A stretch of DNA of 64,000 nt, taken from positions 1-64,000 of the forward strand of contig AXWR01000012.1 of NCBI GenBank assembly GCA_000482765.1. The letters are read 5' to 3'. A model generated the notes under the pieces. The model had not been told where the DNA came from. It made no database searches and saw only the letters and a list, made by a program, of their open reading frames with translations. The first letter of the stretch is position 1. Each line of letters starts with the position of its first letter. Shown here in pieces: positions 38,359 to 49,005 of the stretch. Origin of the DNA: Meiothermus taiwanensis DSM 14542. GTDB lineage: Bacteria; Deinococcota; Deinococci; Deinococcales; Thermaceae. The position numbers were made by a program, and so were the translations under genes.

Positions 38359-39192
38359 TTACCTGCACTCCTCTACCCAGCCATCCAGTTCACGCCGCTT
38401 CAAGATGGAGAAAATGCCCAGGCTAACGCTGCTAGCACAAAACTGAGAGGCGCTCTTGATGCGGGTGTCGGTGTATTCGATGTTCAGCACCGGCTTGCCA
38501 GCCTGCACCATGGGCCGGGTCTGGTTGCACCAACCCTGGGCAAAACATTCCTCGGTGACCAGAAAATCGAAGTCGTTGATGAGCTGTGGGAGCAGCTCGG
38601 TGGTGTTTTTGAGTCCGATAGCCAGGCCGCGCTGGTGGGCTTCGCCAGCTAACCAACGGTTGAAGCGAAGCTGATCCTGGGCCGTAAGGGGAAAACCGGT
38701 GTTGTTCTGGTAGCCGTTCACGTTGTCAGGGTCTACACCCACAAAGCCCTTTTGCTTACAGAGATCGAGCCGGGCCCGCAGAATGGGGGCCAGCTTGTCA
38801 ATCTGTCGGATATCCAGCCAGCGCTCCCCAGGCCAGCCGTCGTAGTTGCGGCCCAGCACCTCAGGTGGAAACAGGTTCCTGTCAGGCCGCCAGTTTTCCC
38901 AGGAACCCGCACTCAGGTAGCAGACAGCCTTTACCCCACGCGCCGCCAGCTCCTGTACCACACTGGCCGGGGTATCGAACAAATCCAGGTTGTAGGCCGT
39001 TACTTGGCGGGTTTTATCAAGCGTACCGGTGTATTGGATGTGCCAGGTGGTATCCACCCCAGGCTTCCACCACCCACCCGGGGCGGGGTTGGAGGGTGGG
39101 GTGGGACTTGGGGTGTTGAGCTCAAGAGTGCCACCACAGGCTGTCACCGCGACAGCCAGCACCCATAGATAGCGAAGCATACGTAGCTGCAT
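38359..39192 (-). CDS. GH114 endo-alpha-1,4-polygalactosaminidase (Ega3-like) lipoprotein
   Basis: 277 aa. The signal sequence MLRYLWVLAVAVTACGG has the lipobox VTAC, followed by a Pro-rich spacer and GGWWKPGVDTTWHIQYTG, the typical entry to GH114. Catalytic strands are GFVGVDPDNVNGYQNN (Asp) and DFLVTEECFAQGW (Glu). GH114 enzymes cut alpha-1,4-galactosaminogalactan. First gene of the reverse-strand locus, separated from the deacetylase by 342 bp. It could trim or release the locus product. ATG codons at 39192 and 39180 are both possible starts; neither has a ribosome site. Confidence 0.85.
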   Translation of the reverse strand: MQLRMLRYLWVLAVAVTACGGTLELNTPSPTPPSNPAPGGWWKPGVDTTWHIQYTGTLDKTRQVTAYNLDLFDTPASVVQELAARGVKAVCYLSAGSWENWRPDRNLFPPEVLGRNYDGWPGERWLDIRQIDKLAPILRARLDLCKQKGFVGVDPDNVNGYQNNTGFPLTAQDQLRFNRWLAGEAHQRGLAIGLKNTTELLPQLINDFDFLVTEECFAQGWCNQTRPMVQAGKPVLNIEYTDTRIKSASQFCASSVSLGIFSILKRRELDGWVEECR

Positions 39193-39257
39193 TACAAACC
39201 CACTGCGTCAGGCGTTCATGGGGAGTGGATTGACCCCCCTTGAGCAACTTCTCATAT

Positions 39258-39590
39258 CGTGACAACTCCTCAGACTGGAAGTCTGAGGCTTCTCGGGAAC
39301 CACAGATATACCATGCCCGAAGGCTCCGTCCAAGCCCAGAAAACCTTGACTCCGTATCGGCAGGCGAGCGCAATGCTTCCAGCTCTGCCACGGGTGTTCG
39401 TTTGGAGTTTTACCCATCGGACTACCCAATGGAACCCCCTACTCCAAGTTTCAAGGTGCATGGGAACCTGTCCCCAAGAGGATGATACCCCACATTCGCC
39501 GCCCACCATGCTATGTGCCCCTACGGGGCACGTGGGGGAGTCCATGTATCCCACGAACTGAAAGTCCGGGGGATTATAGCTCCCCCACAC
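39258..39590 (-). mobile_element. Remnant or miniature derivative of an IS200/IS605-type element
   Basis: Read on the minus strand, the sequence ends with gaagcctcagacttccag, tctgaggag and ttgtcac, the typical right-end hairpin of IS200/IS605 tnpB elements (stem 39268-39276 with 39280-39288). At the other side are a perfect hairpin GTGCCCC-TAC-GGGGCAC (39518-39534) and an inverted GGGGGA/TCCCCC pair (near 39570-39590). In between there is no open tnpB, only short frames vaguely like a TnpB C-terminus. It may be a palindrome-bounded miniature element, possibly still encoding an omega-RNA-like transcript. This accounts for most of the 496-bp gap 39193-39688. Confidence 0.5.
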
Positions 39591-39688
39591 CCCCTCTTTT
39601 TTTCTAACCCCTCCTACCTCACCACGTAACGCTCCGTTGCTTGACAGCTTTTTCAGGAATGCTAGCCTCAAAAGCATGAGGGTGGATT

Positions 39689-42079
39689 ATGCACTCATTG
39701 CAGGGATTGTTTAGATTTTGGCCTCACCTGTCCACTTTACTTTTACTGGTGCTGGCAGGCTGCACCCGCCCCGCGCCGGAACCCACCTTGCAGATCAACT
39801 TTTCCCCAGACCACCTGCGCCTTGTACTCGGCGGGGCTGGAGAGGTTAATATCACCCTTGTACGTCAGAATCTGCCCGGGCTGGCAGAGCTGCGTTTGAT
39901 CAACCCTTTACCAGAAGGCATAACCGCCTCTATTACGCCTTCCAGCACAACCGGCAACACCGCCACCCTACGGATTCAGGCCTCGAGCCACGCAACCGTG
40001 GGTAGCTTTAACTTGCGGGTGCAGGCTGTCCAGGGATCCATAAGCGTCACCAGCGAGCTACCCTTACAGATAGAACCTAGCCAACAACCCGACTTGCAGT
40101 TAAGCCTGAACAACCCCACCCCCTCCATCCGCCAGGGGCAGTATGCAGACCTTTTAGTTGACGTGCGGCGCATCAACCTCGAGGGCACGGTGGTACTGGC
40201 CCTCGAGCAGCAGAACGGCGCCCCCTTGCCCAGTGGCCTTAGTGCGACTTTCAGTCCCACCCTGCCCAACAGCACCGTTTCCATCCTGCGGATTTCGGTG
40301 GCCTCCACGGCAAGCACCGGCCCCTACCCCCTGCGCATCAAGGCCACTTTGGGAAGCCTCGAGCGCACCCTGGACTTCCCCCTTACAGTCCTGGAAGCCT
40401 TGCCAGAACCCGACTTCCAGCTCAATCTAACCCAGCATCTCAGCCTTCAGCGGGGCACGACCAGCAGCGAGAGCATCGCAATTACTCGTATCAATTTATC
40501 CGGCCCCATCGCCCTGAGCCTCGAGCGCTTCGACGGCACCCCTCTACCCACAGGCATCAGGGCAACCTTTGCACCGGCAGAAACAGAAGGCACCCTTTCC
40601 ACCCTCACCATCTCTGCTGCCCCAGATGTGCCCCTGGGGGACTATGTGCTACGGGTACGGGGTGTGCAAGGCGCGCTAGAGCGCACCGCTCTGGTACTGC
40701 TAAATGTGTTTGATCAGGCCGGGCTTACCGCTAACGGAGCCGTCTGGGTTGCGGCCCAGGGCGATAGCGGAGCCTGGCAGGTAGTACCACCCACCGCTGG
40801 CAGCTACCACCTTCGCATTGGCAATGCGGCGGAGCGCTATGGCTGGGCGGTGGTGTGCAGCAAGACCGAGGCCGGCCTCACCACCCATCAGGTGAACGTC
40901 TACCAGCTCACCTTAAGCGAGGTGCGCAGGCTGGATCTGTCCTGCCCCCCAAGCACCAGCAGCGACGCCTTCTCAGACCTCAGTGGACAGCTCAACAACC
41001 TGGGCGGCCATTATGCCCAGGTGGCCTTTGGCACGGCCAGCGACTTTGTGGATCCAGCCCGAACAGGCAGCTTCCCCCCCACCCCGGCCTACCCCGGCTA
41101 CCTGCTGCAAGGTGCGCGCCACGGCACCGCCGACCTGATGGCCGTGCGCTACCTGCCGCCCACCCCACCAGGAACCCACTTCCAGGCCGACCGGGCCCTG
41201 TTCCAGCGCAACTTCACCCTGAGCGGTCGGCAGACCCTCGATCTGGATATGCAAGGCTCTGCCTCCTTCGCGCTCGAGGGCACCTACAAAGCCACCCTCA
41301 CCAACCCCGACCCCTCGGCCCAGGGGCTGAGCTACCTGGCCTACCTGACCCCCACCACCCAGACCCTTTATCTGGCCGACAGCCAGCAAGACGCCGCCAA
41401 CCTGACCTACCGGGCCATCCCCGACAATAGACGCAAGCCCAACGAGTTCTATGTTTTCAATGCCCGCGAGACCACCTTCAGCAACCTGAGCCTGCGTTCC
41501 CGGCAGGTGTTGCGCGCTATAGCGAGTCCACAAGACCTGAGCGCCAGCTTCCTAAGCCTGCCAGAAGCCCGTCTGAGACTAGAAAACAACCGCTTCCAGG
41601 CCTCATGGAGCCCATATTCGTGGTCAGGCAGCGGCAGCCAACTATTCAGCCTGCAGCTCGAGCAGCTGGCGGTGGCCCCCAACACCAACCTGGCCTGGCA
41701 CCTCCACCTCTCACGCCGCTGGGTGGGAGGCATCACCAGCTACCCCATTCCCAACCTTGCCCACAGCTGTGCGGCCGGTCAGTCCCCCTGCGCCCCTGCC
41801 CCTTCCAACACCCCCGCCAACGGCTGGCAGAGCACCTGGAGTTTGCGCGATAACCTCGAGCTCGACTGGTCGTTTAGTGCGGTGCAGGTGAGCCTTCCTC
41901 TGGCCGACTGGCTGCCCCTGGCCCAGAGCACCCTCCCACCCGCCGGCCACAACCTGGATGGCTTCAGCTTTGACGCTGCCAGCGCCGGGGGCATTTACAA
42001 CGTCAGCAGCCTCTCAGCGCAGCGCCAGGCGCAAGCTAAGGGGCCGCGCTTACTGCCCTTCTGGCTTTCACCCCGCTGA
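39689..42079 (+). CDS. Surface lipoprotein with three Ig-like repeats
   Basis: 796 aa. Signal peptide with lipobox LVLAGC (Cys25 region). Residues about 32-345 comprise three Ig-like repeats of roughly 105 residues, each ending in a pattern such as LPEGITASI, LPSGLSATFSP or LPTGIRATFAP followed by G-x-Y-x-L-R-V strands. Residues about 350-796 form a Ser/Thr-rich region with no recognised domain (DAFSDLSGQLNNLGGHYAQV; SRRWVGGITSYPIPN). It is probably displayed on the cell surface, in adhesion or as an envelope component. GGTGG precedes the ATG. It runs divergently from the exopolysaccharide locus, with the IS605-type remnant between. Its Ig repeats resemble those at 61891-63675. Confidence 0.7.
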   Translation: MHSLQGLFRFWPHLSTLLLLVLAGCTRPAPEPTLQINFSPDHLRLVLGGAGEVNITLVRQNLPGLAELRLINPLPEGITASITPSSTTGNTATLRIQASSHATVGSFNLRVQAVQGSISVTSELPLQIEPSQQPDLQLSLNNPTPSIRQGQYADLLVDVRRINLEGTVVLALEQQNGAPLPSGLSATFSPTLPNSTVSILRISVASTASTGPYPLRIKATLGSLERTLDFPLTVLEALPEPDFQLNLTQHLSLQRGTTSSESIAITRINLSGPIALSLERFDGTPLPTGIRATFAPAETEGTLSTLTISAAPDVPLGDYVLRVRGVQGALERTALVLLNVFDQAGLTANGAVWVAAQGDSGAWQVVPPTAGSYHLRIGNAAERYGWAVVCSKTEAGLTTHQVNVYQLTLSEVRRLDLSCPPSTSSDAFSDLSGQLNNLGGHYAQVAFGTASDFVDPARTGSFPPTPAYPGYLLQGARHGTADLMAVRYLPPTPPGTHFQADRALFQRNFTLSGRQTLDLDMQGSASFALEGTYKATLTNPDPSAQGLSYLAYLTPTTQTLYLADSQQDAANLTYRAIPDNRRKPNEFYVFNARETTFSNLSLRSRQVLRAIASPQDLSASFLSLPEARLRLENNRFQASWSPYSWSGSGSQLFSLQLEQLAVAPNTNLAWHLHLSRRWVGGITSYPIPNLAHSCAAGQSPCAPAPSNTPANGWQSTWSLRDNLELDWSFSAVQVSLPLADWLPLAQSTLPPAGHNLDGFSFDAASAGGIYNVSSLSAQRQAQAKGPRLLPFWLSPR

Positions 42080-42081
42080 GG

Positions 42082-43671
42082 TCAAAACGGCAGCTCGGCC
42101 CGCACGCTGGTGCCCTGGCCCTGAACCGAGACCACCTCAAAGCGCCCGCCCCGGGCCTCCACCCGCTCGCGCATCTGGGTCAGGCCAAACCCACCCAGGC
42201 CGTTCGCTGAGGTGCCAGCTTTGAACCCCCGCCCGTTGTCGCTGATCTCCAGCACGCCGCCCCGTTCGCCCAGCGGGGTGAGCTTGACCTGCACCAAACC
42301 GGGCCGGGCGTGCTTGGCCGCGTTGGTGAGGGCTTCCTGCAGCACCCGGAAAAAAACCAGCTCGGAAGCCTGGGAGAGTTCGATTTTTTCGGGCAGGCTG
42401 AGGCGCACCCGGAAACCTGCCTGCTCGGCAAAGGCGGTGGCGTAGCGCCGCACCGATTCCAGAAAGCCGTAGCGCTCGAGGTCGATGGGCCGCAGGGCAA
42501 AAATGCTGCGGCGCACCTCGCGAATCTGGGCGCGCAAGGTCTCTTTGACCTGGTGCAACTCCTCCAGAGCCCGTTCAGGGTCGGTTTGTAGCAGGCGCTC
42601 GGAGAGGTCGAGCTTGAGGGCCATGAAGGCCAGGGCCTGGGCGATGCCATCGTGGATTTCGCGGGCGATGCGGTTGCGCTCCTCGGTGAGGGCCAGCTCC
42701 TCGGCCCGCAGATAAGCCTGGGCATTGCGCACCGCCAGGGTAACCTGCGCGGCCAGGAAGCGTAAGAAGGGCAGGCGCTGGCGCAGGTTTTCGGCCTCGC
42801 CCTGCACCAGCAACAGCCCGATGGCCGACTGCTCGCGCAGGGGTACGGCCAGCAGGTTCTCGCGCACAAACACCGGCGATTCCAGGGCCTCCTTCCAGCG
42901 GTGATCGGGCATGAAGGCGTGGGGGGGTAGCTCGAGGTTGCGCAACACCTGGGGTTGCAAAAAGTTTTCCTCGTCCAGCAAAAGCACCCCGCCCCCGGTG
43001 GCCCCCGCCCAGGCCAGGATGCGATCCATTAGGCGCTCGAGCAACCGGCCCAGGTTGGCCTCGGCCCGCAGAGCCTGGTCTACCTCGTAAAGGGTGAGCA
43101 GATCGCGGCTGCGGGCTCGCGCCGACTCCAGCGCCCCAGCCACCTCAGCCGCCAACACCTCCAGAAAGGCCCGCTCCTCGTTTGAGAGGGGGCGGGGCGG
43201 GGCCACCTCGAGCTTCCCTTCCAGGCCCGGTAACGGCAAGGTGTAGAGCGCGTCCGAGCCCGGCTCAAAACCGGGTGAGGTGGCCCGCACCCCCTCGAGG
43301 GTCAGGGCGGCCCCCATACCCAGCGCTTTGGCTACCTCCTGCACCACCGCGGCCAGGGCCTGCTCGAGGTTGTCGGCAGCCGAGGCCCGCTTAAGCATCT
43401 TGCCCACGGCCTCCAACCGCTGGTTGGCTACTTCCAGCGCGCGCTGGGCCCGCTCGCGGTCTTGCACCTGCTGGGCGATCCACTCCAGGGTCATCCAGGT
43501 GACCAGGGGCCCTACCAGGCCGTAAAAGCCCAGGCGCAGCCAGAAGGCCACCGGCTGCCCCTGGTAGGGCTCGAGGGAAATCTCAAACAGCACCACCACC
43601 AGCACAATCGCCAGCGGCAGAACCAGCCGGTACAGCCGGATCAGGCGGTATGGGCTGGGAACAGGCTCCAC
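42082..43671 (-). CDS. Orphan sensor histidine kinase (GAF, HisKA_3)
   Basis: 529 aa. Two N-terminal membrane helices (about 12-30 and 45-65), a coiled coil (QQVQDRERAQRALEVANQRL), and two GAF-like regions (about 100-190 and 195-310) precede a NarL-type kinase core. NRIAREIHDGIAQALAFM holds the phospho-accepting His, and NAAKHARPG, ISDNGRGF and GLGGFGLTQMRERV form the ATP-binding domain. Kinases of this class normally pair with a LuxR-type response regulator, but none is adjacent. The start is a GTG at 43671 with a perfect TATAAT (43680-43685, minus strand) 8 bp upstream, i.e. leaderless. Signal unknown. Confidence 0.92.
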   Translation of the reverse strand: MEPVPSPYRLIRLYRLVLPLAIVLVVVLFEISLEPYQGQPVAFWLRLGFYGLVGPLVTWMTLEWIAQQVQDRERAQRALEVANQRLEAVGKMLKRASAADNLEQALAAVVQEVAKALGMGAALTLEGVRATSPGFEPGSDALYTLPLPGLEGKLEVAPPRPLSNEERAFLEVLAAEVAGALESARARSRDLLTLYEVDQALRAEANLGRLLERLMDRILAWAGATGGGVLLLDEENFLQPQVLRNLELPPHAFMPDHRWKEALESPVFVRENLLAVPLREQSAIGLLLVQGEAENLRQRLPFLRFLAAQVTLAVRNAQAYLRAEELALTEERNRIAREIHDGIAQALAFMALKLDLSERLLQTDPERALEELHQVKETLRAQIREVRRSIFALRPIDLERYGFLESVRRYATAFAEQAGFRVRLSLPEKIELSQASELVFFRVLQEALTNAAKHARPGLVQVKLTPLGERGGVLEISDNGRGFKAGTSANGLGGFGLTQMRERVEARGGRFEVVSVQGQGTSVRAELPF

Positions 43672-43719
43672 GCCAAACGATTATAGAGCGGCTTCAAGGG
43701 GCGGATGGCCCTATTCGCC

Positions 43720-44493
43720 CTATTCCTGTGGGTCGGTCTTGCGCCTGCCGTGCTGGGCATACCAGCGGCTTTGGTGCAGGAAACCCCGCAAAAGCTGCAC
43801 CTCGCCGGGGGTCAGACGGGCCTTGTGCAAGAGCCGCCTAAAGCGCCGAACGGCATAAGGCAACCGTTTTTCGTCGGTGAAGCCGATGCGTAGGATGTAC
43901 TCCTTCAGATCGTCAAAAAGTTGCTGCAAGGCCGCCTGGCTGGCAAGCTGAAGCGGTTCGGGTGGAGGGGGGGCCTGGGCGACCCCGAAAATTTCGTAGC
44001 ACAGGAGCAGCACCGCCTGGGCCAGGTTCAGGCTGGGCTGCCTGGGCGAGGTGGGGATGCGCACAATAAGCTGGGAGAGGTCAATTTCGTCGGTGGTCAG
44101 GCCCGAGGTCTCGCGCCCAAACACCAGCGCCACCCGGCCCCGTGGGGCCACCTGGGCAACCCGCAGGGCCATCGGCCGGGGCCCCACCACCGGCCCGGTG
44201 TAAATCTCCCGCTCGCGCACCGTGGTGCCCACCACCAGCCGGGCATCGGCCACGGCCTCGGGCAGGGTGTCCACCACCCTCATCCTGTCCAGCACGTCCT
44301 CAGCGTGCACCGCCAGGCGGTAGGCCAGCGAACCCCCAGGGTGCCGGGCCAAGTCCTCGCGCACCCGCGGCTCGGGCGCCACCAGCCACAGATCTGAAAT
44401 GCCAAAGTTCTGCATGGCGCGGGCTGCAGCCCCGATGTTCATAGGTTCCTGGCTGCCTACCAGCACGATGCGGATGTTCTCGAACCAATCCAT
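43720..44493 (-). CDS. TrmH/SpoU-family RNA 2'-O-methyltransferase (TrmJ-like)
   Basis: 257 aa. The SPOUT fold is seen in NIRIVLVGSQEPMNIGAAARAMQNFGI (motif 1 with Asn and Arg), VALVFGRETSGLTTDEIDL (motif 2) and VRIPTSPRQPSLNLAQAVLLLCYEI (motif 3 with the SAM-binding knot). The C-terminal extension, FDDLKEYILRIGFTDEKRLPYAVRRFRRLL, is typical of TrmJ, which methylates tRNA position 32. The specific target (TrmJ or another rRNA/tRNA site) is inferred. Monocistronic, downstream of ilvD's 3' end and convergent with nothing. Confidence 0.88.
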   Translation of the reverse strand: MDWFENIRIVLVGSQEPMNIGAAARAMQNFGISDLWLVAPEPRVREDLARHPGGSLAYRLAVHAEDVLDRMRVVDTLPEAVADARLVVGTTVREREIYTGPVVGPRPMALRVAQVAPRGRVALVFGRETSGLTTDEIDLSQLIVRIPTSPRQPSLNLAQAVLLLCYEIFGVAQAPPPPEPLQLASQAALQQLFDDLKEYILRIGFTDEKRLPYAVRRFRRLLHKARLTPGEVQLLRGFLHQSRWYAQHGRRKTDPQE

Positions 44494-44558
44494 CGGCTAT
44501 AGCCTAAGGGCTTGGGCCGGATGCGTCGAGGCATGAATAGACTGGGTGCCCATCCCAA

Positions 44559-46223
44559 TTACTCGGGCTTCAATAAGACCGCCCCCTCCCGTGCACTGCT
44601 CACCAGCGCTGCGTAGCGCGCAAACAGCCCGCTTTTGTAGTGGGGCTTGGGGGGCTTCCAGGCTTTGGCCCGCCGGGCCAGCTCCTTTTCCGAGACCTCC
44701 AGGTTCAGGATACCCCGGTCGCAGTCAATCGAGATGATGTCGCCCTCCTCGACCAGCGCGATGGGCCCGCCCACCTGGGCCTCAGGGGCCACATGCCCGA
44801 TCATCAGGCCCTTGGTGCCACCGCTGAAACGCCCATCGGTCACCAGGGCCACATACGGCCCCAGTCCCTCGCCCACCAGGGCCGAGGTCACCGAGAGCAT
44901 CTCGGGCATCCCGGGGGCCCCCTTGGGGCCTTCGTAGCGGATCACCACCACATCACCGGGCTTGATCTGTTTTTTGAGGACGGCCTTCATGGCGCTCTGT
45001 TCGCCGTCGAAAACCCGGGCCGGCCCCCGGTGTACCTTGGTCTCGGTGCCGGCCAGCTTGAGCACCGCGCCGTCCGGGGCCAGCGAACCCTTGAGCACCC
45101 GCAGGCCCCCTTCGGGTTTGAAGGGTTTTTTGACGCTGGTAACCACCTGCTGGCCCTTGGTCTCTCTGGCGTTTTTAACCTCCTGCCAGAGGGTTTTCCC
45201 GCTCACGGTCATCTGGTCGCCGTCAATCAGGCCGCCTTCAATCAGGCGGCGAATCACCAGCGGGATGCCCCCAGCCTCCCAGAGCTCCCAGGCGGTGTAC
45301 TGACCCCAGGGGCGCATATCGGCAATCACCGGGGTTTTACGCGAGATTTTATCGAACTCCTCGAGCGTCAGTTTAATCCCGGCCTCCCTGGCGATGGCCA
45401 GCAGGTGCAGCACCGCATTGGTCGAGCCGCCGGTGGCCGCCACCGCGGTAATCGCATTGGTGAAGCTCTTTTTGGTCAGGAAGCTCTTGGGGGTGCGGCC
45501 CGCCTGGATGGCCTCGGCCAGGATGCGCATGGCCCGCCGCCCGGCCTCTTTTTTCTCGGGGGCGACGGCCGGGATGGCGTTGTAGCCGATGGGCGAGAAG
45601 CCCATCACCTCGAGGATCATGGCCATGGTGTTGGCGGTGTACTGCCCGCCGCAAGCACCGGGGCCGGGAATGGCGGTGCGCTCGATCTCGGCCAGCTCTT
45701 CCTCGGTAATCTGGCCGGCCGCGTACTGCCCCACCGCCTCAAAGACCGAGACCACGGTCTGCTTTTTGCCGCGCAGGAGGCCGGGGGCAATGGAGCCGCC
45801 GTACAGCACCAGGCTGGGCACGTTGGCCCGGATCACCCCCATCATGGCCCCAGGGTTGGTCTTGTCGCAGGCCACCAGGGCCACCATGCCGTCGTAGAGG
45901 TAGCCCTGGGCAATCAGTTCAATCGAGTCGGCGATCACCTCGCGGCTCACCAGCGAGGCCCGCATACCCACCGTGCCCATGCTGATGCCGTCGGAGATGG
46001 CCGGGGCCCCAAACTCAAAGGTCTGGAAGCCAGCCTCCCTGGCCCCAATCTTCAGGTCGGCGGCCAGGTCGCGCAGGTGAAAGTTGCAGGGCATCCCCTC
46101 GGTCCAGGTGTTCACGATGCCCACCCAGGGAATCTTGAACTCTTCGTCGCCGATGCCCACCGCGCGCAGCATAGCCCGGGCGGGGGCTTGTTGAGGGCCT
46201 TTTTTGATGATGTCCGAACGCAT
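44559..46223 (-). CDS. ilvD: Dihydroxy-acid dehydratase
   Basis: 554 aa, normal length. Fe-S dehydratase forming the 2-oxo acid precursors of valine, leucine and isoleucine. Cluster cysteines lie in VACDKTNPG and [16 protein letters not shown], with a further conserved site near NFHLRDLA ([11 protein letters not shown]). [21 protein letters not shown] near the C-terminus is also diagnostic. It stands alone on the minus strand, 42 bp downstream of an oxidoreductase gene and not in the leu operon, though it lies only about 1 kb from leuB. Confidence 0.97.
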   Translation of the reverse strand: MRSDIIKKGPQQAPARAMLRAVGIGDEEFKIPWVGIVNTWTEGMPCNFHLRDLAADLKIGAREAGFQTFEFGAPAISDGISMGTVGMRASLVSREVIADSIELIAQGYLYDGMVALVACDKTNPGAMMGVIRANVPSLVLYGGSIAPGLLRGKKQTVVSVFEAVGQYAAGQITEEELAEIERTAIPGPGACGGQYTANTMAMILEVMGFSPIGYNAIPAVAPEKKEAGRRAMRILAEAIQAGRTPKSFLTKKSFTNAITAVAATGGSTNAVLHLLAIAREAGIKLTLEEFDKISRKTPVIADMRPWGQYTAWELWEAGGIPLVIRRLIEGGLIDGDQMTVSGKTLWQEVKNARETKGQQVVTSVKKPFKPEGGLRVLKGSLAPDGAVLKLAGTETKVHRGPARVFDGEQSAMKAVLKKQIKPGDVVVIRYEGPKGAPGMPEMLSVTSALVGEGLGPYVALVTDGRFSGGTKGLMIGHVAPEAQVGGPIALVEEGDIISIDCDRGILNLEVSEKELARRAKAWKPPKPHYKSGLFARYAALVSSAREGAVLLKPE

Positions 46224-46265
46224 AGAAAAACCTCGCCAGCAGCCGGTGATGAAAGGGTTTATTTG

Positions 46266-47015
46266 TTATGAGCCGTCTGCAACCGTTGCTATCTTACCGT
46301 GGAAACGCCGGGGATCGCCCTCGAGGAGGCGCACCAGGGCCCTGGCCGACTGCTCGGGGGTGAGCACCCGACCCTGGCTCTGGTAGCCCCGGAACAGGGG
46401 CCGCAGGGTCTCACTGGCGCTCCCCTGGGCCTCCCGTAGCTGGCGCTGCATCTCAGTCTCCACGATGCCCGGTCGGAAGGTGAAGCAGGTAACCTCGGGG
46501 GCCTCCACCGCAAGCTGCCGCACCAGGTGCTCTTCTGCCGCCTTGGCGATGGCATAGATGCCCATGCCAGGGATGTTGTGCTCGGCCACCCCCGAGCCCA
46601 GAAACACCGCCACGCTGCCCGGCTGGCGGATCAGATGGGGGTAGGCAAAGCGGGCTAGCTGGTAGCCGCCCTTAACGTTGGAGTCCATGATCTCGTCGTA
46701 CTGGGCCTCGATCAGTTCGTAGGCCAGCGGGCCAGCGTTGAGCACACCGGCGTTGTGGATAAAGCCCACAAAGTTTCCGATCTCGAGCGCGGCCTTGACC
46801 ATCGCCTCGGCCACCGCGGCGCTGGCTACGCTACCGGCCACCACCAAGCAGCGCACGCCCAGGCCCTGCACCTCGTCGCGCACGAACTCGAGGGCCTTCT
46901 GGTTGCGGGCCCCGATCACCAGGTGGGCCCCGGCGCGGGCCAGTTCCAGGGCCAGGGCCTCGCCAATGCCCCGACTGGCCCCGGTGACGATGAAGGTCTG
47001 TCCTTTCAGTTTCAT
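46266..47015 (-). CDS. SDR-family NAD(P)-dependent oxidoreductase
   Basis: 249 aa short-chain dehydrogenase. The Rossmann motif TGASRGIGEALALELAR opens the protein; NAGVLNAGPL is the NAG motif; the active site comprises the Ser in VFLGSGVAEHN and Tyr/Lys in YAIAKAAEEHLVRQL. Substrate unknown; such enzymes act on sugars, steroids or fatty alcohols. The ATG has the -10 hexamer TATACA (47022-47027, minus strand) 6 bp upstream, so a leaderless transcript is expected. It lies between leuB and ilvD but need not belong to either unit. Confidence 0.88.
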   Translation of the reverse strand: MKLKGQTFIVTGASRGIGEALALELARAGAHLVIGARNQKALEFVRDEVQGLGVRCLVVAGSVASAAVAEAMVKAALEIGNFVGFIHNAGVLNAGPLAYELIEAQYDEIMDSNVKGGYQLARFAYPHLIRQPGSVAVFLGSGVAEHNIPGMGIYAIAKAAEEHLVRQLAVEAPEVTCFTFRPGIVETEMQRQLREAQGSASETLRPLFRGYQSQGRVLTPEQSARALVRLLEGDPRRFHGKIATVADGS

Positions 47016-47105
47016 GCTCTTTGTATACGACCTATTGTTGCAAAAGGCCAGGGGGTATCCGACCGGTTCACCCGGCCACGGTAGAGGGGTTGCCCAGGTT
47101 GGCAG

Positions 47106-48777
<1,672 letters not shown>

Positions 48778-48990
48778 TTACTTACCCTCCTTGTCTCTAA
48801 AAAAGCCCATAATGCTCCAAATCCCGACGATGGCCGCCGCAGCGCAAAGGGCAAAGCCCACCCCAAACACTATCCAACTGAAAAGCGGGTTGGTCTCCAG
48901 GTTGCCCAGCCACAGCCCCAGGGTGGCCAGCGAGAGCAGCACCGAGGCCGCTACCAGCGTCACCCCGCGGATCAGATTCTTGGTCGCCAA
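48778..48990 (-). CDS. Small two-helix membrane protein inside the leu operon
   Basis: 70 aa. Two hydrophobic helices, about residues 9-27 (GVTLVAASVLLSLATLGLWL) and 36-60 (LFSWIVFGVGFALCAAAAIVGIW), with a charged tail FFRDKEGK. It starts 15 bp after the Uma2 gene end and its stop directly adjoins the leuD start, so it is almost certainly co-transcribed with leuD and leuB. No family recognised and no role in leucine synthesis is evident. Confidence 0.65.
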   Translation of the reverse strand: MATKNLIRGVTLVAASVLLSLATLGLWLGNLETNPLFSWIVFGVGFALCAAAAIVGIWSIMGFFRDKEGK

Positions 48991-49005
48991 AGCTCAACCT
49001 CACCA

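Noticed and set aside
38236-38652. 138-codon plus-strand frame in the gap beside the GH114 gene
   Set aside because: Its second half is antisense to the GH114 coding region and the first lies in an AT-richer stretch without a start signal.
31455-39192. Recent horizontal transfer of the exopolysaccharide locus
   Set aside because: Only the 38017-38358 gap looks AT-richer; coding regions share the GC-rich codon style of the neighbours, so transfer is not demonstrated from this sequence.
44640-46271. 543-codon open frame antisense to ilvD
   Set aside because: Composition is that of reversed IlvD codons; no conserved motif and no start signals.
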